Counted from the stretch's first letter, positions 22,375-29,703 are shown. The stretch: 29,756 nucleotides of DNA from JAGOTP01 sp964600845 (GCA_964600845.1 CAZRJW010000013.1:1-29756), one strand, 5' to 3'. Program-made: numbers and translations. The notes: a model not told the origin generated them from the letters alone.

Positions 22375-22487
22375 GTCTGGAGTAAGGATGTTCCTGAACG
22401 ACCGAGCACTGTTTGAGCAAACGACTGAACTTAGACTGATCTGCTTGCGAGTTGCACAGGGAGTGAAGGAATGTCCTTACTCCAGAC
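22375..22487 (-). other. large inverted repeat between iscS and iscU
   Basis: GTCTGGAGTAAGGA (22375-22388) is the exact inverse complement of 22474-22487. The stem continues after a 2-nt mismatch on each side with TTCC/GGAA. In the mRNA it closes a folded element of 113 nt that starts 7 nt after the iscS stop. The apex contains a GTTTG/CAAAC hairpin. It has no T tract and is not a terminator. It could be a regulatory RNA, an mRNA-stability element or a remnant of a small mobile repeat. Confidence 0.75.
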
Positions 22488-22493
22488 ACGACG

Positions 22494-23723
22494 CTAGTTG
22501 TTGAAGTACTTCATATCTAAGTTCACAGGACTCATTTTACGTAATCGCTCCACGACTCCCGGCATGACTTCGATTACGCGTTCGATATCCGCTGCGGTCG
22601 TTGCATGACCGAGTGTAAAGCGGATCGATCCGTGAGCCGCTTCGTAAGAAAGTCCTGTCGCGAGAATCACGTGTGACGGATCAAGTGACGTCGAAGCACA
22701 CGCGGAACCCGTTGAAGCCATGATCCCGTCGGCGTCTAGGTAGAGCACCGCGGCTTCGCCTTCGATGTCGAGGAAGGAGACGTTGGCGCTGTTTGGTAAG
22801 CGCTCGGTTGGATGGCCGTTCAAACGTGCTTTGGGAATCTGCATCAGTCCTTCGACTAAACGATCACGGAGCTTCGTGAGGCGCGCCGATTCTTCTTCAC
22901 GCTCCGCTTGGGCGAGTTCAAAGGCCTTCGCCAGACCGATAATCGCTGGAACATTCTCTGTTCCCGAGCGGATGTTCCGCTCCTGACCCCCGCCGCGAAT
23001 AATGGGCTCCACTTTCACGCCACGACGGACATACAAAATGCCAATTCCCTTCGGGCCATACATCTTCGAGCCATTCAACGTCAGCAAGTCGGTATGTGAT
23101 TGCTCGACATTCAAATCGAGGTACTCCGCCGCCTGGCAGGCATCCGAATGGAAATAGGGGTAGGCGGTCGTGTGCGTTTTGCGCCAAGTGAGCAAGGCGC
23201 GACCGATGTCGGCGATCGGCTGGATTGTTCCAATTTCGTTGTTCGCAAACATGATACTCACGAGTACTGTGCGTTCGTTCAAGGCTGCTTCGATGTCTGC
23301 AACCGATACCTGGCCTTCACGGTTCACCGGAACGAGCGTGAGTTCAATTTCTCCGATCTTCTGGGCATGAAGCAATGGTTCCAACACGGCATGGTGTTCA
23401 ATCGAACTTGTGATGACATGCGGTTTTACGTCTGGCCCCAGTTTGGCGATCAACGCTTTTCTGGCGGCTCGAGGCACGCCAATGACCGCCAAGTTGTCTG
23501 ATTCTGTTCCGCCTGACGTGAACAGCACCTCTTCTTCATGACCATGGAGTAACGCCGCGATTGTTTTGCGCGCTTCGGAAACCGCCTTCTTCGCTTCTAA
23601 CCCAACGGAATGAAAAGAAGATGGATTGCCATAGACTTCAGAAAAATACGGCTGCATTGCCTCAAGCACCCGCGGATCGAGGGCGGTTGTGGCGGCATGG
23701 TCGAGATAAATCACGTGGGACAT
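22494..23723 (-). CDS. iscS: cysteine desulfurase IscS/NifS
   Basis: The PLP enzyme removes sulfur from cysteine and passes it as persulfide to IscU. The 409-aa protein shows YLDHAATTALDP at the N-terminus, TSGGTESDNLAV, SSIEHHAVLEPL, the Asp of FHSDACQAAEY, the PLP lysine K220 in LNGSKMYGPKGIGIL, RSGTENVPAIIGLA, and the catalytic loop cysteine C342 in STGSACAST. The C-terminal tail MSPVNLDMKYFNN matches the IscS group that docks on IscU. The ATG lies 4 nt after the iscR stop. Confidence 0.95.
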   Translation of the reverse strand: MSHVIYLDHAATTALDPRVLEAMQPYFSEVYGNPSSFHSVGLEAKKAVSEARKTIAALLHGHEEEVLFTSGGTESDNLAVIGVPRAARKALIAKLGPDVKPHVITSSIEHHAVLEPLLHAQKIGEIELTLVPVNREGQVSVADIEAALNERTVLVSIMFANNEIGTIQPIADIGRALLTWRKTHTTAYPYFHSDACQAAEYLDLNVEQSHTDLLTLNGSKMYGPKGIGILYVRRGVKVEPIIRGGGQERNIRSGTENVPAIIGLAKAFELAQAEREEESARLTKLRDRLVEGLMQIPKARLNGHPTERLPNSANVSFLDIEGEAAVLYLDADGIMASTGSACASTSLDPSHVILATGLSYEAAHGSIRFTLGHATTAADIERVIEVMPGVVERLRKMSPVNLDMKYFNN

Positions 23724-23727
23724 AAGA

Positions 23728-24156
23728 TTAGGTCGCAGAGCTCTGCAGAATATCGGCTAACGTTGTTTCACGAACGGTTTCAAGGACACGAGCCTGGAGC
23801 ACGCCCCAGAACGATCGACTTGAGCACCCGCGTTCTGCCGGACACGCTCCTGGGGTTTGTTGGCAGCTAACGAACACGATCGGACCTTCCAACGCGATCA
23901 ATATTTGTTCAGCGGTGATCTGACCCGGGGGACGCGCCAGGATATATCCTCCATTCGGCCCTTTTTTCCCTTTGATCAAATCGGCTTTTTTCAAGGCACC
24001 GGCAATTTCTTCTAGGTAGCCATGCGAAAGACGCTTTTCGCGAGCCACGTCGACCAGGGTCAGATTCCGCTGCCCCTCCCCATATTCAAGCGCCAACTCA
24101 GCCATCAAGATGAGGCCGGCGTGACTTCGTTCGGAGACTTGGAAGAGGGATGGCAT
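23728..24156 (-). CDS. iscR: Rrf2-family Fe-S-responsive regulator, IscR-like
   Basis: The 142-aa protein has an N-terminal winged helix (SERSHAGLILMAELALEYGE, LTLVDVAREKRLSHGYLEEI, KKADLIKGKKGPNGGYILAR) and three cysteines C98, C105 and C111 that would bind a 2Fe-2S cluster. E. coli IscR has C-x5-C-x5-C; here the first gap is six. A position-first placement before iscS supports autoregulation of the operon by cluster status. ATG 24156 (MPSLFQVSERSHAG) is chosen over 24207, which lies in the promoter. A palindrome overlaps the -10 box. Confidence 0.92.
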   Translation of the reverse strand: MPSLFQVSERSHAGLILMAELALEYGEGQRNLTLVDVAREKRLSHGYLEEIAGALKKADLIKGKKGPNGGYILARPPGQITAEQILIALEGPIVFVSCQQTPGACPAERGCSSRSFWGVLQARVLETVRETTLADILQSSAT

Positions 24157-24173
24157 AATTTCCTGGCTGTTGG

Positions 24174-24190
24174 CTGGGAATATACCCCAG
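24174..24190. promoter_or_regulatory. palindrome over the iscR -10 box, candidate IscR operator
   Basis: CTGGG and CCCAG are separated by 7 nt and enclose the -10 box of the iscR promoter. A repressor bound here would block the polymerase. Assignment to IscR is inference. Confidence 0.4.
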
Positions 24191-24207
24191 AACCTTTCCA
24201 AGATCAA
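24179..24207 (-). promoter_or_regulatory. promoter of the isc operon
   Basis: On the minus strand TTGATC (24202-24207), 17 nt and TATATT (24179-24184) precede the iscR ATG by 22 nt, giving a leader of about 16 nt. Confidence 0.75.
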
Positions 24208-24271
24208 AAAAGGGGCGTACCATTTGTGGGCCTATTCTGTTTTTTTGCTCTCCTCACCAGACCCTATCTCT

Positions 24272-24883
24272 ATGGAACACCTTGAAGTTGTGGATGAACT
24301 GACCGGTCAGTCGCTTGGGATGACGCTCCCCCGTCATCAAGCGATCCAAGAGAAGGCCTGGTGCAAATCGACCAATATTTACGTCGTAAATAGCCAAGGT
24401 CAGGTCTTGTGCCACCAACGCTCGCTCGGCAAAGAGCGCTGGCCGGGCTATTGGATGACCCACCTGGGAGGACACGTGAGCGCCGAAGAAACCTACGAAA
24501 CAAACGCCGTGAAGGAGTTGGAGGAAGAGGCGGGGATCAAAGCGGACATCTCTGAATTCATCCACTGGCGCACGACTCGCATCCCCTGGGCCCGTCTTTG
24601 GACCAAAGAATTCGTGATTTTAGTCGATCGCGATCTCGCCGACCTCAAAGCTCAACCCGGAGAAGTTGAGGCCTTTGCGTGGAAGCACCCGGAAGAAATC
24701 ATTACCGAGTTCAACAACAAGGTCGGTTGGTGTGCTGGAACATTAGATTTCTGGACGGAATATCACTGCTTACGCGCCGCCCTCACCGCCGCCCAGAGTC
24801 AGGAAGCCAAGCACTCCCAACCTGCTTCCAACGACATGCACACCTGGCACAAAATGAAGGTGCCCTACGTGGCAACGTTTTAA
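24272..24883 (+). CDS. Nudix hydrolase
   Basis: The 203-aa protein has the Nudix box GHVSAEETYETNAVKELEEE followed by AGI, matching G-x5-E-x7-(K)E-x2-EE-x-G with Lys in place of the usual Arg. The upstream strand reads STNIYVVNSQGQVLCHQRSL and WMTHLGGH. This resembles the isopentenyl-diphosphate isomerase-like and YfcD-type Nudix group in layout. It should cleave a nucleoside diphosphate-linked compound; the substrate is unknown. The last 35 residues (from AALTAAQSQEAKHSQ) look disordered. ATG 24272 is preferred over 24170, which lies in the iscR promoter. It is divergent from iscR. Confidence 0.9.
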   Translation: MEHLEVVDELTGQSLGMTLPRHQAIQEKAWCKSTNIYVVNSQGQVLCHQRSLGKERWPGYWMTHLGGHVSAEETYETNAVKELEEEAGIKADISEFIHWRTTRIPWARLWTKEFVILVDRDLADLKAQPGEVEAFAWKHPEEIITEFNNKVGWCAGTLDFWTEYHCLRAALTAAQSQEAKHSQPASNDMHTWHKMKVPYVATF

Positions 24884-24906
24884 GAAAAGTTCGTAGATAT
24901 GACATT

Positions 24907-24960
24907 CCCCACCCTGACCGGCGCGTTCGCTAGAAAAAAGCGGGGCCTGTCGAGGTGGGG
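24907..24960. terminator. GC-rich hairpin between the Nudix gene and the convergent orphan gene
   Basis: CCCCACC (24907-24913) pairs with GGTGGGG (24954-24960), extended by GAC/GTC and GGC/GCC with small internal loops. TTGTT follows on the plus strand. It is a weaker terminator than the others here. Confidence 0.5.
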
Positions 24961-24986
24961 TTGTTAGTTGGACCGACCAGCGACGC

Positions 24987-25940
24987 TCAGAACGCGTTGG
25001 TCAGGAGCCTGTAGAGGCTCTTTGCGGTACCGGGACCGAGGATCAAGTTCCCGATCGCCGCGGACTCGAGGATGATCCCCTCCACCCACGCCTTGGCGCG
25101 TGCAGCGGTGAGCATTTGGTGCAGCTCGAGCGTCAGCACGCGGAGGTCGTAGCTCTCGCGGGCCCTGGTCTGACCGGTGAGCCGCAGCTCGAGGTCGAGG
25201 GGTCCGGGGCGAGAGACCTCGAGGGTCGCGATCGTGGACATCTTGTCGACCTCGACGGCTTCCCCGAGACGCGTCGCGCGCTTGATCACGCGGTTCAGCT
25301 GCGCGGCAGCGGCGTCGGGTGCACCTCCGTAGCAGGCCACAGCAGCCCGCGTGAACACCTTGCCGGAGAAGGTGCCGTCGAGGAAGCGACAGATGCGCCA
25401 GGTGTTCCGCTCCCTGTCGACGCCACTCGCGTAGAGCAGGCTCGTATCCGAATTGCTGTGCGAAGACGGCAGGACCATGAACTGCGTGACCTGCATCTCC
25501 TGCCCGAACGGGCGAACCGCCTTCGTCGGCATGGGGATCCAGCCGCGCATGTGGTGTTCGATGATCTTCCGCAGAGCCAGCCCCTCCTCCAAGGAGAGGA
25601 CGATCACGCCCGGCGAGGTGGGCTCGGCGCCCACCATCGACCAGAAACAGTAGTTCATGGCCGGGATGCGCCAGCCGCGCACTTCGCGGCGCGTACCGAT
25701 TTCGAGCACAGTCGCCGGAACCGCGAGCATGCGGCTCAGCTCAGCAACCGGGACGAGCCCCTCCGCCTCGCAGGTGGCGGACATCGTGGCTCCGTCGTCG
25801 AAACCCGCCTTGATGCGGACGACGCCGCCGATGAAGAGCAGCGTCAGATACGCTCCGGCTCCATCGAGCCACACCCATTCAGTGAAGAACGGGGGCTTTC
25901 CATGTGTTTTCCGATCCTCTCCCTCTTTTAGAATTTGCAT
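24987..25940 (-). CDS. GC-rich hypothetical protein with a strong Shine-Dalgarno site
   Basis: I do not recognise this 317-aa protein. It has no signal peptide or clear membrane helix. It looks like a mixed alpha/beta cytosolic protein (AYLTLLFIGGVVRIKAGF, PATVLEIGTRREVRGW, GVIVLSLEEGLALRKIIEHH). Codon use is strongly GC-biased (GAG, CTC, GCG, CGC) compared with neighbouring genes. GGGAGGT stands 4 nt before ATG 25940, whereas most genes here have no such site; this fixes the start over 26000. Both traits suggest recent transfer. The antisense frame is also open for 271 codons, a usual effect of high GC. Confidence 0.7.
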   Translation of the reverse strand: MQILKEGEDRKTHGKPPFFTEWVWLDGAGAYLTLLFIGGVVRIKAGFDDGATMSATCEAEGLVPVAELSRMLAVPATVLEIGTRREVRGWRIPAMNYCFWSMVGAEPTSPGVIVLSLEEGLALRKIIEHHMRGWIPMPTKAVRPFGQEMQVTQFMVLPSSHSNSDTSLLYASGVDRERNTWRICRFLDGTFSGKVFTRAAVACYGGAPDAAAAQLNRVIKRATRLGEAVEVDKMSTIATLEVSRPGPLDLELRLTGQTRARESYDLRVLTLELHQMLTAARAKAWVEGIILESAAIGNLILGPGTAKSLYRLLTNAF

Positions 25941-25944
25941 CGAT

Positions 25945-25951
25945 ACCTCCC
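25945..25951 (-). promoter_or_regulatory. Shine-Dalgarno site of the GC-rich orphan gene
   Basis: The minus strand reads GGGAGGT, 4 nt before the ATG. It decides the start and is unusual in this window. Confidence 0.7.
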
Positions 25952-25990
25952 GCAAAACGTTCTCGAGACAACCTCGCGTTTCGCGCGCGT

Positions 25991-26019
25991 TCTGTATCAT
26001 AAAACGTTATTTTTGTCTA
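25991..26019 (-). promoter_or_regulatory. promoter of the GC-rich orphan gene
   Basis: On the minus strand TAGACA (26014-26019), 17 nt and TACAGA (25991-25996) predict a leader of about 45 nt, much longer than for neighbouring genes. Confidence 0.45.
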
Positions 26020-26068
26020 CCCAGCACCTCTTCCTTCTCCCACCCCTATTCGCTATCGTCCCCGTCGT

Positions 26069-26671
26069 ATGACAAACGATTATCATCGCTCCGCCAACTA
26101 CCTGTTTGAAATTGGGATTCATGCGAAAACCCCTCGCAGCGGTTTTTGGAACCTAGGATCCGGCCAGCAGTCACTCGCAGAACACACGCACCGTGTCGTG
26201 CATGCCGGTCTCGTACTCTCAGCGCTTGCCGGTGATGTCGATACGAATAAAGTTCTCCAGATGTGCTTATTTCACGATCTCGCAGAAGGGAGAACGAGCG
26301 ATTTAAACTACGTCCACCAACAATACGCGCAAGCGGACGAAGAACTTGCGCTCAAACACATTGAAGAAAGCGTGCCCTTCGGAGATCGCATCCGGACGCT
26401 CCACACAGAATACAAAGAACGAAAGACGAAGGAGGCGTTGCTCGCCAAAGAAGCAGACCACATTGAATTACTGCTGACCCTCAAAGAACAGAAGGACCTT
26501 GGCAACCCTCAAGTGGAACGTTGGCTGGAAGGATATTTAGGACGTTTCAAAACGGATGAAGGTCGAGCGCTCGCTGAAGCTATTCTCGAAACCAATATGA
26601 GCGACTGGTGGTACAAAGGAAAGGACGCAAAAGAATACTGGGTCGACCGGAAGCATCACAAAGGCCAATAA
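26069..26671 (+). CDS. HD-domain hydrolase (YfbR/HDDC2-like)
   Basis: The 200-aa protein carries the metal-binding HD motif: QQSLAEHTHRVVHAG (first His), then CLFHDLAEGRTSDLNYV (the HD pair), and later KEADHIELLLTLKEQKDLG with a further Asp. This is the pattern of 5'-deoxynucleotidases such as YfbR and HDDC2, which release deoxynucleosides from dNMPs. That would tie in with thymidine kinase in the same window. The start ATG 26069 has no Shine-Dalgarno site; TATCGT 9 nt upstream could be the -10 box. The substrate is inferred from the family. Confidence 0.87.
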   Translation: MTNDYHRSANYLFEIGIHAKTPRSGFWNLGSGQQSLAEHTHRVVHAGLVLSALAGDVDTNKVLQMCLFHDLAEGRTSDLNYVHQQYAQADEELALKHIEESVPFGDRIRTLHTEYKERKTKEALLAKEADHIELLLTLKEQKDLGNPQVERWLEGYLGRFKTDEGRALAEAILETNMSDWWYKGKDAKEYWVDRKHHKGQ

Positions 26672-26700
26672 TCTCTCTTGTAGCAGTCACTTTTATCCCC

Positions 26701-26706
26701 TACTAT
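26701..26706 (+). promoter_or_regulatory. -10 element of the third surface protein, leaderless start
   Basis: TACTAT ends 6 nt before ATG 26713, so the mRNA should start at the start codon. A weak -35 (TTGTAG) lies 17 nt upstream. Confidence 0.5.
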
Positions 26707-26712
26707 TTCTCC

Positions 26713-28629
26713 ATGAACCTACGCCCATTTTTCTCCGCCCTCTTCTTGAGTTGCGCCCTCTTCCTCTCTGCTCCCGCGATCAGTTACGCCGCGATGCCTT
26801 ATTTCTCAGGTGACGGTCAGGAAGCAGCCATCGATGGCACACTCAATCTAAACTTCGCCGTTGGCTCCACAGGCGGGGCTGATATCGTCCTCGTGAATCG
26901 AGGACCCGCGACTTGGCTGTTGGTCGGTGGTCGTTTTCCCGCAGGAATTACACTCACCCCGATCACAGGAGAGCCCGGGCGTTCAGTGATGATGATTGGC
27001 GGAACACCGACCGAAGAAGGAACCTTTCCTGTACGCATTCTCGCAACGGTCAGCTCTAATCCGTACTTCCTCAATGTCGTTATCACCACGTACGCCCAGA
27101 CACTCACCATAAACCCCTCCCTTGGAGTTGCTGAAGGACGTGTCGGCCTGCCTTACTCGCAACCTCTGACAGCGGGGGGATCTCTTTCAATCTATTCTGG
27201 ACTCTACTGGGGAATCTCCAGTGGCGAACTCCCACCCGGACTGAGTCTCAATTCAGCCACAGGAGTCATCAGCGGAACACCAACCACCGCTGGAACCTAT
27301 CGCTATCTTGTTCGAATGAATGAGACGGGTGACCGCTTCCGAAGCGCGACCCCTCGCGAATACATTCACATTATTCAGGCTGCCACGGTTTCCCCTGTTC
27401 GCTTCACCACACGCACAAACCCAGTGAATGGACAGGTAGGAACACTCTATCCCGCTCAAATCTTTTCGACGACGGGTGGAAGCGGCAGCTATCGTTGGGC
27501 GATTACCGCGGGGGCACTCCCACCCGGGATCAGCTTAAACACAGCTACAGGAATTTTGTCCGGAACCCCAACACTTGCCGGCACCTATGGAGCAACCGTA
27601 AAAGTCTACGATAACGCCTCTGACCTTAACTCAGACGCGCTTGCCTTTACGTTGGTCGTCTCTCCTCCGGTCATATTCGTTCCACCTACGATTTCGCCCA
27701 TCATCACTCCCCTTGCCCCGGCTCCTGTCGTTTCCCCAACACCCGCTCCCGGTACGGCAGGATTACTCGTGACCACGAGTTATGTTCCAAACGGAACCGT
27801 TGGAACGGACTACACCACAACCCTCAGCGCAACAGGCGGAACCGCCCCGTACTCCTGGAACTTTGCGAGCGGCGCCCTTCCTCCAGGTCTCTCGCTCTCT
27901 GCAGCAGGTGTGGTCAGTGGTCGCCCAACGACCCCTGGAGTATCGGCAGCCTATATTGAAGTATTTGATGCAACGGGTGCGTACGTAGGACGTCCCGTTA
28001 CCTTCACCGTTGTCGCCGCCTCCGCTGGCTCGCCAACCCCTGTGACGCCGACGCCCACGACTCCAACCACCCCCTCAACACCAACAACCCCTAGCACCCC
28101 AAGTCCAACCGCATCCGCAGAACTTACCGCACGCCTGAATAACCTCAGCCGTGTAGGCGTAGCCATTCACGCCCTCGTGAAGCTCCCAGATGACGGGAAT
28201 CGCTTTACTCAAGCCGATAGCGCCGTCTACTACGTCGGTGGAGATGGTCGTCGTCACGCCTTCCCAAATGATCGCGTCTTCTTCTCCTGGTATTCCAACT
28301 TCGACGGCGTACGCGTCGTCTCCGCGACGAATTTGGCGAGCATCCCTCTTGGATTAAATGCCACCTACAAACCGGGTACAAAGATGGTGAAATTCACCAC
28401 GGATCCAAAAGTGTACGCGATTAGCGCGAACCGCTCACTCCGCTGGGTCAAAACCGAAGGAGCTGCGGTCGCCCTCTATGGAAGCAACTGGAACCGTCAG
28501 ATCGATGACCTTTCCGACTCGCTCTACATGGACTACACCTTTGGTGCAGACATCAACACCGCGAGCGACTATGACCGCACAAGTCTCCAGTCGACGATTC
28601 GCACCGTGAGCGATACGTTCCCTCTCTAA
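26713..28629 (+). CDS. secreted surface protein with putative-Ig repeats and a C-terminal shared domain
   Basis: The 638-aa protein starts with a signal peptide (1-26, ending SYA). One divergent and three clear He_PIG-type Ig repeats follow, with the signatures LPPGLSLNSATGVISGTPTT, LPPGISLNTATGILSGTPTL and LPPGLSLSAAGVVSGRPTT. A linker of Thr/Pro repeats (about residues 440-465) precedes the C-terminal domain, which is the same domain that opens the proteins at 4995 and 7007: AVYYVGGDGRRHAFPN, FFSWYSNFDG, KVYAISANRSLRWVKTEG and ALYGSNWN. The domain has thus moved to the opposite end. No sortase motif or membrane anchor is seen. ATG 26713 begins the signal peptide; the in-frame start at 26608 overlaps the HD gene. 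Surface attachment is inferred. Confidence 0.87.
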   Translation: MNLRPFFSALFLSCALFLSAPAISYAAMPYFSGDGQEAAIDGTLNLNFAVGSTGGADIVLVNRGPATWLLVGGRFPAGITLTPITGEPGRSVMMIGGTPTEEGTFPVRILATVSSNPYFLNVVITTYAQTLTINPSLGVAEGRVGLPYSQPLTAGGSLSIYSGLYWGISSGELPPGLSLNSATGVISGTPTTAGTYRYLVRMNETGDRFRSATPREYIHIIQAATVSPVRFTTRTNPVNGQVGTLYPAQIFSTTGGSGSYRWAITAGALPPGISLNTATGILSGTPTLAGTYGATVKVYDNASDLNSDALAFTLVVSPPVIFVPPTISPIITPLAPAPVVSPTPAPGTAGLLVTTSYVPNGTVGTDYTTTLSATGGTAPYSWNFASGALPPGLSLSAAGVVSGRPTTPGVSAAYIEVFDATGAYVGRPVTFTVVAASAGSPTPVTPTPTTPTTPSTPTTPSTPSPTASAELTARLNNLSRVGVAIHALVKLPDDGNRFTQADSAVYYVGGDGRRHAFPNDRVFFSWYSNFDGVRVVSATNLASIPLGLNATYKPGTKMVKFTTDPKVYAISANRSLRWVKTEGAAVALYGSNWNRQIDDLSDSLYMDYTFGADINTASDYDRTSLQSTIRTVSDTFPL

Positions 28630-28645
28630 ACAACGAGCGACAAAC

Positions 28646-28675
28646 AAAAAAACACCCCCTCGGGGGTGTTTTTTG
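28646..28675 (+). terminator. intrinsic terminator after the third surface protein
   Basis: AAAAAACACCCCC pairs with GGGGGTGTTTTTT around a 2-nt TC loop, with the T run in the right arm. Confidence 0.92.
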
Positions 28676-28797
28676 CCTCTATGTGTCTGTATTCAGTTGG
28701 GTGCCATTCCTCCATGCTTGGTGGGGAATGTAAGGCATCCCTTTGTTATTACGAGACCACAGTCCGTATTGGTGCAGTGACGTACGTACTACGACGA

Positions 28798-28841
28798 ATG
28801 CCCGGGCGAGGAGTGGCGATTCGCCGACCCTTCCCGGGCAT
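28798..28841. terminator. GC-rich hairpin downstream of the membrane winged-helix gene
   Basis: ATGCCCGGG (28798-28806) pairs with CCCGGGCAT (28833-28841); an inner GGCGA/TCGCC stem stacks inside. There is no T run on either side. A second small hairpin (CATTCC/GGAATG) lies at about 28705-28730. The 200 nt from 28676 to 28877 hold no gene. Confidence 0.5.
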
Positions 28842-28877
28842 CTTACCTGGAACGAGGACCGCTCTCAGGCGTGTAGT

Positions 28878-29315
28878 TCACACAGCGCTTGGCGGACGCG
28901 GAGGCGTGGGACCTAGCGGAGGCCTAAGTCCTTTCGGTGGACCGTACTCCAACAAGTGGTACCCCGCCTGTGCCAGCCGATACTCTTTTGGCGTGTCCGA
29001 GTCCATCGTCTGTGCCCGCTTCCGCTGACTGATCCGCGAGGTAATGAGTCTTACCTGCTCCATATGCTGGAGCACAGGCTCCAAGAACGGACCAAAGCAG
29101 CTCCTCAAGGTTCCGCCACCCGCTCGCAGAATCTCCTCTGGGAGGTAGAACTCGAGCTTCGGTGTGGTGGACTCAAGGTAGTGAAGAAGGAGAAGGATCA
29201 GATGGATCCTGATCATCTCCTCGGGTGAAGCGTCCGGCGGTGGGCCAAGAACCCACTTCACTAGACGCGCCAGAACAAATAGCCCCAGTACTACACAGAT
29301 CATCAAACCAAACAT
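28878..29315 (-). CDS. membrane-anchored protein with a PadR/MarR-like winged-helix region
   Basis: The 145-aa protein begins with a membrane helix (GLMICVVLGLFVLARLVKWV, about residues 3-22). Residues 35-120 then look like a winged helix: HLILLLLHYLESTT, EEILRAGGGTLRSCFGPFLE, VLQHMEQVRLITSRI and KEYRLAQAGYHLLE, the last resembling the YRLT..G.. end of PadR-like domains. The C-terminal 20 residues are Pro/Gly-rich. GGAG 7 nt before the ATG is a usable Shine-Dalgarno site, and GC content is high, as for the orphan at 24987. DNA binding is not proven; the call is from residue pattern. Confidence 0.6.
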   Translation of the reverse strand: MFGLMICVVLGLFVLARLVKWVLGPPPDASPEEMIRIHLILLLLHYLESTTPKLEFYLPEEILRAGGGTLRSCFGPFLEPVLQHMEQVRLITSRISQRKRAQTMDSDTPKEYRLAQAGYHLLEYGPPKGLRPPLGPTPPRPPSAV

Positions 29316-29419
29316 GCGCCGACTCCGTGTGTATCTTCAAGGACCCGCTCCGAGAAGAATTTGGATGGTAGCGAACGCAGGAAAAGAGAGCAAGCTTGCC
29401 TGCTCGAAACGCGAGGATG

Positions 29420-29668
29420 CTACGAAGTCCCGATGAGCGCTTTCTTCTGTTCCCGACTCCACTGCTTCAATTCATACTCTCGTTTGCGGGCGGCCGATTC
29501 TGAAGCGGCCTCTTCTCTCCAAACACACACAACCGGCAAACGACCGCGCGTGTATTTCGCGCCTACTCCTGCATTGTGGTTCGCGAGTCGCTTATCGACA
29601 TCGGTTGAAATTCCAATATAAAAAGTCTTGTCAGAACATTCGAGGAGATATACGGACCAGGTAGACAT
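29420..29668 (-). CDS. GIY-YIG nuclease-domain protein (UPF0213/YhbQ-like)
   Basis: The 82-aa protein is a single GIY-YIG domain with WSVYLLECSDKTFYIGISTD (the GIY-like YLL and the YIG), LANHNAGVGAKYTRGRLPVV and the Glu in the helix WREEAASESAARKREYELKQ. Stand-alone domains of this size are common in bacteria; their role is uncertain, and a DNA-repair or end-processing function has been proposed for relatives. The promoter at 29675-29703 gives a leaderless mRNA. Between it and the next gene on this strand lies an imperfect hairpin (about 29380-29402) with TTTT that may terminate it. Confidence 0.9.
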   Translation of the reverse strand: MSTWSVYLLECSDKTFYIGISTDVDKRLANHNAGVGAKYTRGRLPVVCVWREEAASESAARKREYELKQWSREQKKALIGTS

Positions 29669-29674
29669 GCAGAG

Positions 29675-29703
29675 AGCTTACGTTGTTCAAATCGCCTCTA
29701 CAA
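29675..29703 (-). promoter_or_regulatory. promoter of the GIY-YIG gene, leaderless start
   Basis: On the minus strand TTGTAG (29698-29703), 17 nt and TAAGCT (29675-29680) end 6 nt before the ATG. Confidence 0.6.

Noticed and set aside
22352..22489. 46-residue N-terminal extension of IscU from a GTG
   Set aside because: It is encoded by the inverted repeat, has no IscU-like residues, and the ATG at 22351 gives a normal family start.
25116..25931. 271-codon plus-strand ORF
   Set aside because: It is antisense to the GC-rich orphan gene, which has a strong Shine-Dalgarno site; its translation is Arg/His/Gly-rich, as expected for a shadow frame of GC-rich DNA.
28035..28105. Short direct repeats of CCAAC(A/C)ACC type
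   Set aside because: They encode the Thr/Pro linker of the third surface protein and are not a CRISPR array or mobile repeat.
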